Shown here one piece after another: positions 6,206 to 14,325 of a stretch of DNA of 32,384 nt (its first letter is position 1; every line of letters begins with the position of its first letter). The notes below the pieces were generated by a model, which saw only the letters and a program-made list of their open reading frames with translations, made no database searches and had not been told where the DNA came from. Source of the stretch: a virus. The translations under genes were made by a program, and so were the position numbers. Location of the stretch: positions 1 through 32,384 of the IMG/VR virus record IMGVR_UViG_3300025570_000061. One strand, written 5' to 3'.

Positions 6206-9200
6206 ATGAAGTATATTCAAACTCTTAGTGAAAAAGGTAAACTTGAGTGGCAAGACTCTGATGCACCAGATGCAAATGGTAGGTTTAAAGACTTAAGTCC
6301 TAAAGATCTAGCAGCATGGTTAATTAAAACCAGAAAGGGTGATATGAAAAAGATCAGTGGTTCATTAAGTCAACAAGTTGCATTTAATAAGAACGACGAT
6401 CCTGAATACGCAAAGAAAATGGATAAGACTAGAAAAGAAGTTTACAAACAATTAGATAGAGAAGATCTATTAGAATCTGTAGATATGGATGATTTAGATA
6501 ATGCAAAGGAACAACTATCAAATCCACATACTATATTAGATATAACTTATGATAAAACCAGAAGAGGTGATAAGTTTGTTAGATTTGATTATGAAAATAA
6601 ATATGTTCCTGGTAAAATGTTAGATTCAGGTCCTCATTTTGTTAACGTACGCTATGATAGCAATAAAGACCTAAAGAAAATTAGTAAAGAACTTGGTATG
6701 GATCTTAAAGAATCTGTATTAAACGAAGAAGATACTTGGAATGACTATCCTGCTGCTGCAAAGAAGAATGCTCAAAAGGCAATTGACTGGAAAGAGGAAC
6801 ATGGTAGAGACGAAGTCGATGCTGGAACTCCAGTAGGTTGGGCAAGAGCTCATCAACTGGCTAAAGGTGAAAACCTTAGTACAGATACAGTTAAAAGAAT
6901 GTCAGCATTCAATAGACACAGAAAAAACTCATCAATCAAACCTGAATTAAAAGAAACTCCATGGAAAGATAGAGGCTATGTAGCCTGGTTAATCTGGGGT
7001 GGAGACGAAGGTGTTGATTGGGCAATTGAAAAATCAAAAGAAATAGACGCTATGAAAGAGTCAAAACAACTAAAGTACATTAAACCACTCAATGAAGCTG
7101 AGAAGTATATTACCGATGAATTTAAAGTAGGTGATAAAATCAAAACTAATTTTGGTGAATGGGAAGTAATTGAAACTGACTATGCACCTAATAAAAGTTT
7201 TATAGCACCTTTTATATTTAAAGGAAAGGATATGAAAAGAGTACCCATACCTAATCCTCCTAAGACTAATAAGAATGCTGTAGGCTATAAAGTTACTGAT
7301 GGTGACAAATATCCTATTATTGGTTTCTTATATCAATATAAAGATATAACTAAACTTGCAACAGTTGGTGTTGATGAATCAGTAGTTACTGAAGGTAAAA
7401 TTAAATACGCTAAAGGGAAGACATATCAATCAGAAGGCCATTGGACTGTAGTTGTTGATAGTAATTCTAGTGGTTTAGATATTAGAGTTAATCATTCAGC
7501 TGGTTGGAGATTAGATCCACATGATGAAAAAGAAGAAACTTTTGAATTATTAGATAATGGAAGACAAAGAGCTACGTTATATTTTAAATCAGGTAATATC
7601 GATAAGTTTGCTAAGCAGATGTTCGATCTTAATGATAGAACCACTCATGGAAATGCAACTAAATTAACTGCTAAAGATTATGGAGATATTCTTAGGGTTT
7701 GGATAGATATGAGAATGGCTAACGAATCAGTTAATGAAGCAGTAAAACCCATTAAGCTTTCTGGCAACTTAAATAAAGACTTAAAGGCTGTCACAGCTAT
7801 GGCAGAAAAAATGGTTAAGTATGCTAAAGACAACTTCAATACATATATACCAACAGGAGAAAAGCTCAGTCAACTAGAGCTCGGAGGTACTACAGAAAAA
7901 GATGTTTTGAAATACAATATCAATCACCTAGCAAAAGCAATCAATAAAGACTTAACAAAGAAGTATATGAAAGACTTTGTAGCTGAATCAGTTAATGAAG
8001 CATCTAGACGTAAAGTACACAAGGCTGCAAAGCAGGGAAGTTATCCTGCAGTAATCGTAGTTGTACAAGATGGTGATGTAATTCACCAAGAACCAGTATC
8101 TACTCCAGATGTTGCTCCTGCTACATTTAATGTAATGCAAGAGAGATACCCTAAAGCTGTATTGCATTTAGAAGATAATACGGGTAAGAGATTATTTAGT
8201 GAATCTGTTGCTGAAGGCATATATGCTAAAGAAAGTAAAATTGTACCTGGTGAATATATTAAAACTCAATATGGTTATTTCTATAAAAGAGTTGAAGGTA
8301 AAGTAGGAGGACAAGATGCTTATGTTGAAATAAAGAAAGGAAAAGAAGGAAAGAGAAAGACAAGTATTCATGATACAGTTGATTTTGATATAGTTGATAA
8401 ATCTGTAGCTCTTGGAGAATCTGTTACTGAAGGCATGTCTAAGTCTGCTATTAAAAAAGCTATTAAAGTTATCGATCAACAGATTGAAGACGAAGAGGGC
8501 GGAGATGGTGAGCCATTAGATAATGAAACTCTTCAAGCACTAGAGCAAGAAAGAGAAAGATTACTAAAAATGAATGAAAGTAAATTCTCACCTTTAGGAT
8601 ATGCTAAGAGAGTTATCTCTGGTGAAATTTCTTTAAAGGCCGCAATGAAAGAGGCTGGTATTTCTTTTAGTAATATAAGTAAATTAATTAAGCAAATCGA
8701 TAAGAGTTTTGATCTTGATGCTGCAGTTGCCGAAAACCGTAAGTATATTAAATCACTTAATGAAGGTTACTGGTCTAGTTACGACTATGAAAAGTGGACT
8801 AAAGAGAATGGTAAACCTAAATATCCAAAATGGGTAAAAGTTACTCTAAAGGAAATTGTTAAAGGTGGTTTCATGGATCCAGTTTATGATGACGAACACA
8901 ACTATATGGTTTTATGGTTAGCTTCATTAGAGACTAAAAGAAGATCTGAAATGTATGCTTATGATAAGAAAGGTATTAAAGAGTTTGGTAAAGTAGGTTA
9001 CGCGATGTATCAAAGATTCTATAATGACCTAACGGGCTACAACATGTTTTTTATGCAGGGAGCAATGTATGCATTAGAAGTTTCTAAACATATTCAAGAT
9101 AGAATAGCTAATGGAGAAGCTGTAGAACCAGCATACTATATGATGAAAGAATATTTTAATGGTTTTGGTATGAAGACTGATAGAAGTAGAGTTTTTAACG

Positions 9201-9256
9201 CTGCTTATGAGAAACTAGAGAAGTGGATGAAAGACAATCAAATCAAAACACTATAA
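6206..9256 (+). CDS. 1016-aa modular protein, candidate internal-head polyprotein
   Basis: It starts MKYIQTLSE, like a T4 capsid-targeting peptide. Linkers with E-S-V-x-E or L-N-E followed by A/G recur, with the final E near 174, 297, 396, 511, 598, 670, 742 and 853. Two of them (290-297 and 846-853) repeat the tag K-Y-I-K-P/S-L-N-E. Each linker is followed by a seemingly unrelated small domain. The piece after 174 (NDYPAAAKKNAQKAIDWKEE ... GTPVGWARAHQLAKGE ... MSAFNRHRKN ... VAWLIWGGDEGVDWA) resembles a module found in phage head-morphogenesis and protease proteins. Pieces after 598 and 671 are short and beta-rich, and the last piece (854-1016) is aromatic. T4 prohead protease cuts after hydrophobic-x-E, so a polyprotein cut into about nine pieces is proposed. 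Cleavage itself is inferred. Confidence 0.6.
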   Translation: MKYIQTLSEKGKLEWQDSDAPDANGRFKDLSPKDLAAWLIKTRKGDMKKISGSLSQQVAFNKNDDPEYAKKMDKTRKEVYKQLDREDLLESVDMDDLDNAKEQLSNPHTILDITYDKTRRGDKFVRFDYENKYVPGKMLDSGPHFVNVRYDSNKDLKKISKELGMDLKESVLNEEDTWNDYPAAAKKNAQKAIDWKEEHGRDEVDAGTPVGWARAHQLAKGENLSTDTVKRMSAFNRHRKNSSIKPELKETPWKDRGYVAWLIWGGDEGVDWAIEKSKEIDAMKESKQLKYIKPLNEAEKYITDEFKVGDKIKTNFGEWEVIETDYAPNKSFIAPFIFKGKDMKRVPIPNPPKTNKNAVGYKVTDGDKYPIIGFLYQYKDITKLATVGVDESVVTEGKIKYAKGKTYQSEGHWTVVVDSNSSGLDIRVNHSAGWRLDPHDEKEETFELLDNGRQRATLYFKSGNIDKFAKQMFDLNDRTTHGNATKLTAKDYGDILRVWIDMRMANESVNEAVKPIKLSGNLNKDLKAVTAMAEKMVKYAKDNFNTYIPTGEKLSQLELGGTTEKDVLKYNINHLAKAINKDLTKKYMKDFVAESVNEASRRKVHKAAKQGSYPAVIVVVQDGDVIHQEPVSTPDVAPATFNVMQERYPKAVLHLEDNTGKRLFSESVAEGIYAKESKIVPGEYIKTQYGYFYKRVEGKVGGQDAYVEIKKGKEGKRKTSIHDTVDFDIVDKSVALGESVTEGMSKSAIKKAIKVIDQQIEDEEGGDGEPLDNETLQALEQERERLLKMNESKFSPLGYAKRVISGEISLKAAMKEAGISFSNISKLIKQIDKSFDLDAAVAENRKYIKSLNEGYWSSYDYEKWTKENGKPKYPKWVKVTLKEIVKGGFMDPVYDDEHNYMVLWLASLETKRRSEMYAYDKKGIKEFGKVGYAMYQRFYNDLTGYNMFFMQGAMYALEVSKHIQDRIANGEAVEPAYYMMKEYFNGFGMKTDRSRVFNAAYEKLEKWMKDNQIKTL

Positions 9257-9275
9257 TTTAATAATATATTAGTAA

Positions 9276-9285
9276 GATATATAAA
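9276..9285 (+). promoter_or_regulatory. candidate late-type promoter box, GATATATAA
   Basis: AGATATATAAAC lies in the 50-nt gap before 9307, leaving 22 nt between the box and the start codon. This is a comfortable spacing for a late-type promoter with a short leader. The gap has no terminator hairpin. Confidence 0.45.
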
Positions 9286-9306
9286 CAAACGAAACAACAA
9301 TAAGAT

Positions 9307-10674
9307 ATGCCAGGTACACATCAAAAAACAGTTACTGTAGTCCCAGTCGATGACGCTTATGCGTGGTCTGCAATAGATGACTTATCAAATTCAACTGCGA
9401 CTTGGGTAACTATAGCTCAACAAGGCTCAACTGATACTTGGGATTTTACAGTAGTTGATAATCCAAGTTCTGCAGCAAGATCTGCTACATGTACTGTATT
9501 ACATTCAAACGGGGTTACGTCTGATTTTTTTACTATAGATCAAGCAGGTAGTGGTGGCGTAAGTACGCCGACAGGATCCTATGATACTTTAAACGGAACT
9601 CCTAGCTCTATTAATGAAGACGGTAGTTCGGTAACATTTACAGTTGCAGGTTCTAACTTACAAGCAGGAACTATACAATACGCATTAACTGGTACGGGTA
9701 TTACATCTAATGATGTTGGTGTTGGAATGAATGGAACTATTACTATGACTGGAGGTGTAAGTAACACAGGTTCATTAACAGTTCCAATCCTTGCGGATAA
9801 CTTTACTGAAGGTGCTGAAACACTTGTATGTACACTTGCAGGTACAGATTCGAATGGGATTTCAACTGGTAATTTAAGTACATCTGTAGTTATTAATGAT
9901 ACTTCTCAGAACCCTACATATAGTTATCAGATAAATTGGGATGAAAGTACTGCAACTCAATCAAACTGGGTAATTTCTAGTACAGCCGTAACAAGCAATA
10001 ACGTTACTAACGTAAGTAATGGTGCAGTAGTAACATCATTTACTGGAACGCCAGGTGATACAGTTTTAATTACTCTTACTGCCGGAGCTACTACTGGAAT
10101 GGACTTTACCCAGGTAGGTTCTAATGCAGTGATTACATCGGCAAACAATTCCGGACTTTCTATATTATCTGAAGATTTAACTATGTCAGGGTGGCCTGAT
10201 CAGTTAACTTTCTCAGTATCATGGGTTTTACCAGGTAGTAGTGCTGTAACAAACGCTACTTATGATGCAACTACTATAGCAGAAAGTTCTACTAGACTAA
10301 TTGCACTACACGGGCCTTTAGCAGGTTCATGGACTTGTAACGAAACTACGGTTGATATTACAGCTAATTATGAAGACATCGGTCCGGCGCCTCAGCCAGC
10401 AGTTGGAGACTCGCTATCAGGTGTATCTCCAAATGGACAAGCAGACTATTTAGTTGTCGCCGGTTCTGGATTACAGTCGACCACAGGTTCCGCAACTGGA
10501 CTGATAGGACAAGTACTATCAATTACGGAACAAGAAATTATGTTTATAGCTCCATGTAATCCTAGTAATCCCAGCACTACACTAATGTTTAGTCCTGGCC
10601 CGAGTCCGTCACCGTACAGTCCGTCACCAAGTCCGTCACCAAGTCCGACACCGTACAATCCGAATATCGGATAA
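9307..10674 (+). CDS. BACON / Calx-beta domain virion surface-type protein
   Basis: Residues 1-81 of this 455-aa protein have the BACON pattern: W-V-T-I near 33-36, a D/N-x-x-x-x-A-R-S-A strand, and a closing FTIDQAG. BACON domains are common in Bacteroidota and their phages and are linked to glycan or mucin binding. Residues about 90-198 resemble a Calx-beta repeat, with the typical DNFTEGAETLVCTLAG ending. Two more beta-sandwich-like segments follow. The last 30 residues are a Pro-Ser repeat (PSPSPSPTP type). No signal peptide is seen, as expected for a virion component. A capsid decoration or fibre-type adhesin is likely. Confidence 0.6.
   Translation: MPGTHQKTVTVVPVDDAYAWSAIDDLSNSTATWVTIAQQGSTDTWDFTVVDNPSSAARSATCTVLHSNGVTSDFFTIDQAGSGGVSTPTGSYDTLNGTPSSINEDGSSVTFTVAGSNLQAGTIQYALTGTGITSNDVGVGMNGTITMTGGVSNTGSLTVPILADNFTEGAETLVCTLAGTDSNGISTGNLSTSVVINDTSQNPTYSYQINWDESTATQSNWVISSTAVTSNNVTNVSNGAVVTSFTGTPGDTVLITLTAGATTGMDFTQVGSNAVITSANNSGLSILSEDLTMSGWPDQLTFSVSWVLPGSSAVTNATYDATTIAESSTRLIALHGPLAGSWTCNETTVDITANYEDIGPAPQPAVGDSLSGVSPNGQADYLVVAGSGLQSTTGSATGLIGQVLSITEQEIMFIAPCNPSNPSTTLMFSPGPSPSPYSPSPSPSPSPTPYNPNIG
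10603..10656 (+). repeat. short tandem repeat encoding a Pro-Ser tail
   Basis: Units of AGTCCGTCACCA or AGTCCGTCACCGTAC are repeated four times with minor changes, encoding S-P-S-P and S-P-S-P-Y steps at the end of the BACON protein. The stretch is visibly richer in G and C than its surroundings. Confidence 0.7.
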
Positions 10675-10690
10675 ACAATATTAAAACAAA

Positions 10691-10698
10691 TATAAATA
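10691..10698 (+). promoter_or_regulatory. candidate late promoter box, TATAAATA
   Basis: TATAAATA is an exact match to the T4 late promoter -10 box. It lies in the 36-nt gap between two genes and 12 nt before the ATG at 10711. In AT-rich DNA such a match can occur by chance. Confidence 0.4.
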
Positions 10699-10710
10699 AA
10701 AACATATAAA

Positions 10711-11391
10711 ATGGCTAAAAAAATATTATCATTTCAAGAGTATTCTGAAACTATAAAGGCAGATGCTAAAAATGAAATCTCTGAAGAAGAGAACGAAGAG
10801 TGTCCATGTGGTACTGACGAAGACGGTAACTGTATAGAATGCGAAGAAACTACTGAACTTCCTGCTGAAGAAGAGGAAGAAGAAAAAGAAGAAGATGGCG
10901 ATGATGACAGCGATGATGATTCTGATGAAGATTCTGATGACGACGATGACGAAGATGGTGACGATGATGAAGACGAAGATGACGATGAAGATGATGATGA
11001 AGAAGGTGAAGAAGAAGCTGGTGAAGAAGAGTCTGAAGAAGATGGTGACGAAGGAGAAGAAGTAGAAGAAGCTCCTGAAGCTGAAGCTGCTCCAGCAGAA
11101 GCACCTGCTACAGTAGAAGAAATGTTAACTGAAGCTCATCATAAAGTAAAGGAAGCTGCATGCGCTTATGAAAAAGATGAATATCAAGATCATACTTTAG
11201 AAATGTATATGAAGGAAAATGCTGCACTAATTGCTACTCTTGCTGCTACTGCAATGGAAGAGGGTTATAGTGAAGTTAGAGAAACTGAATTAACACAAGA
11301 AATGTACGAAGCAATGTTAAACGAGATAAAAGATGCTTATGCTAAAAAAATAGATGAGCTAAAAGAAACTTACGGCGCTGGAAAAGAATAA
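10711..11391 (+). CDS. extremely acidic low-complexity protein, possible head-core scaffold
   Basis: This 226-aa protein opens MAKKILSFQEYSE, which resembles the tag-like starts of its neighbours. It then has four cysteines (C31, C33, C41, C44; CPCG...CIEC) that could bind a metal. Residues 53-127 are almost entirely Asp and Glu. A hydrophobic-x-E-A step (VEEMLTEAHH, 135-143) then leads into a helical C-terminal domain to 226. Acidic core proteins such as T4 gp67 fill proheads and are cut by the prohead protease, so a scaffold or core role is plausible. DNA mimicry is an alternative. The function is inferred from composition and neighbours. Confidence 0.6.
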   Translation: MAKKILSFQEYSETIKADAKNEISEEENEECPCGTDEDGNCIECEETTELPAEEEEEEKEEDGDDDSDDDSDEDSDDDDDEDGDDDEDEDDDEDDDEEGEEEAGEEESEEDGDEGEEVEEAPEAEAAPAEAPATVEEMLTEAHHKVKEAACAYEKDEYQDHTLEMYMKENAALIATLAATAMEEGYSEVRETELTQEMYEAMLNEIKDAYAKKIDELKETYGAGKE

Positions 11392-11398
11392 TACGACT

Positions 11399-12031
11399 AT
11401 GAAATTCATAAAATCAATTAACGAATTAAACGAGGCAAGACAAGCTCCTGCTAAAACACTATTTAAAATGATAGTTAAGGGTAGTGCGTCCGAAATTGAA
11501 GGAGTTAAGATTTCTTCAGCAATGGCACAGGCTGCTTTAGATTGGTTTGATGGATCAGTCTACGCTAGAAAATACGAGAAGCAAGTTAAGACTGCAGGAA
11601 TGGGAGCTGTTGCTCCATTAATCTTTGGTGACAACTGGGGTATTAAGAAAAGAATTCCTTCTAAACTTAAAGCGGAATTTAAAGAATTGCAAGCTAAGTA
11701 TAAAAGAGTAAGACCTGAAAATGAGTCAGTTTTAACTGAAGCAGACGCTACTCCAACTATGTTATTAGCACAAGAGATTGAAGGTGCTGAATATCACATG
11801 GCTTTTTCAGATGGTGATATTGGTGTAGATGCTAGATCGACTAAGAAGACTTGGGACGATGGAGTACCTGTACTTAAGTATATTGCTAGAGCGCCTAAGA
11901 AATCTGTAGAAATACCAAAGGGTAAATTTGAAGTAGTTATCGATGATAAATACGGATGGTATTACTGGGAACATAAAGGTACCTGGTATGGAATGGAGCA
12001 AGATGGAGAAACACCTCCGTTTGAGTATTAA
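11399..12031 (+). CDS. two-part internal-head-type protein with cleavage-like linkers
   Basis: The 210-aa protein opens MKFIKSINELNE|A, the clearest tag in the window, and carries E109-S-V-L-T-E114|A, the same linker used in the 1016-aa protein. Part one (about 14-114) is basic and helical (KKRIPSKLKAEFKELQAKYK). Part two (115-210) is beta-rich and aromatic (VVIDDKYGWYYWEHKGTWYG). Both sites fit a hydrophobic-x-E prohead-protease rule. It lies 7 nt after the acidic protein and ends just before a strong terminator, so the genes from 10711 to 12031 form one unit. Confidence 0.6.
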   Translation: MKFIKSINELNEARQAPAKTLFKMIVKGSASEIEGVKISSAMAQAALDWFDGSVYARKYEKQVKTAGMGAVAPLIFGDNWGIKKRIPSKLKAEFKELQAKYKRVRPENESVLTEADATPTMLLAQEIEGAEYHMAFSDGDIGVDARSTKKTWDDGVPVLKYIARAPKKSVEIPKGKFEVVIDDKYGWYYWEHKGTWYGMEQDGETPPFEY

Positions 12032-12060
12032 TATTTGAGTATCATCGAATTAAACTTTTT

Positions 12061-12101
12061 AAAGAGTCTATGTATAACAATAGTAACATAGACTCTTTTT
12101 T
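12061..12101 (+). terminator. strong rho-independent terminator
   Basis: AAAGAGTCTATGT (12061-12073) pairs perfectly over 13 bp with ACATAGACTCTTT (12086-12098) around a 12-nt loop, followed by a T run to 12101. The T run ends 2 nt before the next start codon (12104). Confidence 0.9.
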
Positions 12102-12103
12102 AT

Positions 12104-12610
12104 ATGCCTAGAATACCAGTAGACTTAATTTATATGCAGATGGCTTATCAAATAGCCAAACTATCCTATGCTAAACGTAGGCGCGTAGGTTGTATTATTG
12201 TGAAAGATACACAAGTTATATCAACTGGATATAATGGTACGCCACATAAGTTCGAAAACGACTGTGAAGAGATACAGGTTAGAGAGATAGAGAATGATAA
12301 CCATAAAAAAGTATTAGAAGAAAAGGGTTATGAATGCGATGATGGTTGTTGTTCTAAAGAGGTAACTAAAAGAGAAGTCCTACATGCAGAATCAAACGCA
12401 TTAGCAAAAGTAAGCAAATCAACACTAAGTTCAGAAGGAGCAGATATGTATGTTACAACATGTCCCTGTTTTGATTGCGCAAAATTAATTATTCAAGCAG
12501 GTATTGCAAGAGTATTCTATTCAGAAGACTATAGAGATATGGGAGGAGTAGAACTACTAGAACGTGCAGGTATCGAAGTAAAAGAGGTTATATGTTGGAA
12601 CGCGGAGTAG
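12104..12610 (+). CDS. deoxycytidylate (dCMP) deaminase
   Basis: The 168-aa protein has the zinc-deaminase motifs H94-A-E96 and P121-C122-x-x-C125 (TTCPCFDC), with C54, C78 and C82-C83 in an insert that often binds a second zinc in phage dCMP deaminases. The early phrase RRRVGCIIVKD...STGYNGTPH (25-48) is typical of the family. The enzyme makes dUMP from dCMP and so feeds dTTP synthesis, which suits an AT-rich phage genome. The T4 counterpart is gene cd. The start codon directly follows a terminator, so expression depends on read-through or an unseen promoter. It overlaps the helicase gene by 19 nt. Confidence 0.9.
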   Translation: MPRIPVDLIYMQMAYQIAKLSYAKRRRVGCIIVKDTQVISTGYNGTPHKFENDCEEIQVREIENDNHKKVLEEKGYECDDGCCSKEVTKREVLHAESNALAKVSKSTLSSEGADMYVTTCPCFDCAKLIIQAGIARVFYSEDYRDMGGVELLERAGIEVKEVICWNAE

Positions 12611-14325
12611 ACGCTATTATTAATGAGGCACTTGCCACTGGTACATTTGGAAAAGATTTCAAATTCAGAGAGGGGCAGAGAGAAGTTATTGAAGCTATCT
12701 GTAATCATTACATTGAAGATCCACAAGGAACTATTATTTTAGATGCCCCAACTGGAAGTGGTAAATCACTAATTGCTATGTGGTCCGCGCACGTCCTAAA
12801 AGAACTGGGTAAAAGAGGTTATTTAGTAACCTCTGATCTAATGTTACAAGATCAATATGAAGAAGACTTTAAAAGGCTAAAACTTAATTGGCCAAGTATA
12901 AGAGGAGTAGACAACTATAATTGTAACGTAAATGATCTGCCATTCTCACTTGCTGATTGTAAGATGAAAGGGATTGGGTATGAAGCTGCAGAGAAATTAC
13001 CTTGCTGGGGAACCTGTGGGTATCTTCAGGGCAGAAAGCGCGCGAAGGAGCTACCTGTAGCTCTCTTCAACTATTCATACTATCTAATACAAAGGAATTA
13101 CGTAGAGGATAAGATGCAAGAACAAGATAGAGAGGTACCATTCCCTATAAGAGACTTTGTATTCTTTGATGAAGCACATAAGGTAGACAGTATAGTACAA
13201 TCACACTTTAGTCCTAGAATAGACAGAACAACCACAAAGATATTTAAAGAGGTAAACAAGTTTATACAGAAACAGGCCATTAGTGCTGCCTGGGTATCTG
13301 AGAACAGAATAGAAGATATAGTCGACCGCTTAATGCGGGAAGACGATCACCAGGAGTTGATGAGCCACATCAGAGAATTCAGAGGTATTGCCGTGGTTTA
13401 CCGCAAGGTCAGATCGGCAGCCCTAAAACAAAGTAAGTCTAGATTCAAAGGGGGAGATGTCCCTAAGGATTGGCAGACTTTTTTTGGACGACTCGATAGA
13501 CTAAAAGATATATGGTGTAAGTTTGATGACTATCATGATATAATAAAAGAACTTGGTATGGATGCGATTGTTATTGATCGTAAAGAAACTGAAACTAAAT
13601 TCTTATGTTTGGAAGAGGCAATGATGATTGATAAATTCTTACAAAAGAAAAGTGGCTTTAAAGTCTTTATGTCAGCAACATTAGGTGATATTAGATCTTA
13701 TGCAAAACATACTAAAATGGGTAATGCTAAAGTTATTAGAATGAGTAATAATTTTGATTACAAAAAATCCCCCGTGGTTTTCATTAATAGGCACAAATTG
13801 TCTTTTAGGGAACGCGAACAAAATCTCCCTCATGTAGTTAAGACTCTGGATAAGATCTTAGAGAAACACAAAGGACAAAGTGGAATTATTCACGCCGGTT
13901 CCTACAATTTCACAAACTACATCAATCAACATTCTAAACATAGTTTTGATTTCATCACCTATGATTTAGCAAAAGAGAGACAAGGGGCAATTAGAAACTT
14001 TAATGAACAAGATGGTAAAATACTTATGGGACCATCACTATTAGAAGGGTTAGACTTAAAAGATGACAAATCTAGATTTCAAATCTTTTTTAAAGTACCA
14101 TATCCTTCTCTAGGAGATCCGCTTGTAAAAGCTAAAATGTCTGCATTTCCAGATTGGTATGATTGGAAAACAGGGATAGCAATACAACAAGGAGCTGGGC
14201 GATCTGTTAGATCTAAAGACGATTGGGCAGTAACATATATCCTGGATGCGTGCTTTAGAAGCTTGATAAATAAAAAAGGGTTATTCCCACCTTCGTTTGA
14301 AGAAAGACTTAAAACAATATACTAA
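12592..14325 (+). CDS. XPD/DinG-like superfamily 2 DNA helicase
   Basis: The 577-aa protein has Walker A APTGSGKS at 52-59, a DEAH box at 193-196 (FFDEAH), the MSATLGD motif III-type phrase and motif VI QQGAGRSVRS near the C-terminus. Four cysteines, C111, C123, C138 and C142, lie between Walker A and the DEAH box where XPD and DinG carry their iron-sulfur cluster. This points to a 5'-3' helicase acting on DNA forks, R-loops or damaged DNA. It begins inside the dCMP deaminase gene and ends directly before the next ATG, so it is part of a tight operon. T4 itself lacks an XPD-like helicase. Confidence 0.85.
   Translation: MLERGVDAIINEALATGTFGKDFKFREGQREVIEAICNHYIEDPQGTIILDAPTGSGKSLIAMWSAHVLKELGKRGYLVTSDLMLQDQYEEDFKRLKLNWPSIRGVDNYNCNVNDLPFSLADCKMKGIGYEAAEKLPCWGTCGYLQGRKRAKELPVALFNYSYYLIQRNYVEDKMQEQDREVPFPIRDFVFFDEAHKVDSIVQSHFSPRIDRTTTKIFKEVNKFIQKQAISAAWVSENRIEDIVDRLMREDDHQELMSHIREFRGIAVVYRKVRSAALKQSKSRFKGGDVPKDWQTFFGRLDRLKDIWCKFDDYHDIIKELGMDAIVIDRKETETKFLCLEEAMMIDKFLQKKSGFKVFMSATLGDIRSYAKHTKMGNAKVIRMSNNFDYKKSPVVFINRHKLSFREREQNLPHVVKTLDKILEKHKGQSGIIHAGSYNFTNYINQHSKHSFDFITYDLAKERQGAIRNFNEQDGKILMGPSLLEGLDLKDDKSRFQIFFKVPYPSLGDPLVKAKMSAFPDWYDWKTGIAIQQGAGRSVRSKDDWAVTYILDACFRSLINKKGLFPPSFEERLKTIY

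Noticed and set aside
10850-11104. Minus-strand open frame rich in Leu and His opposite the acidic tract
   Set aside because: It is the mirror of GAA/GAT-rich codons and shows only Leu, His and Arg runs; no promoter or protein-like sequence.
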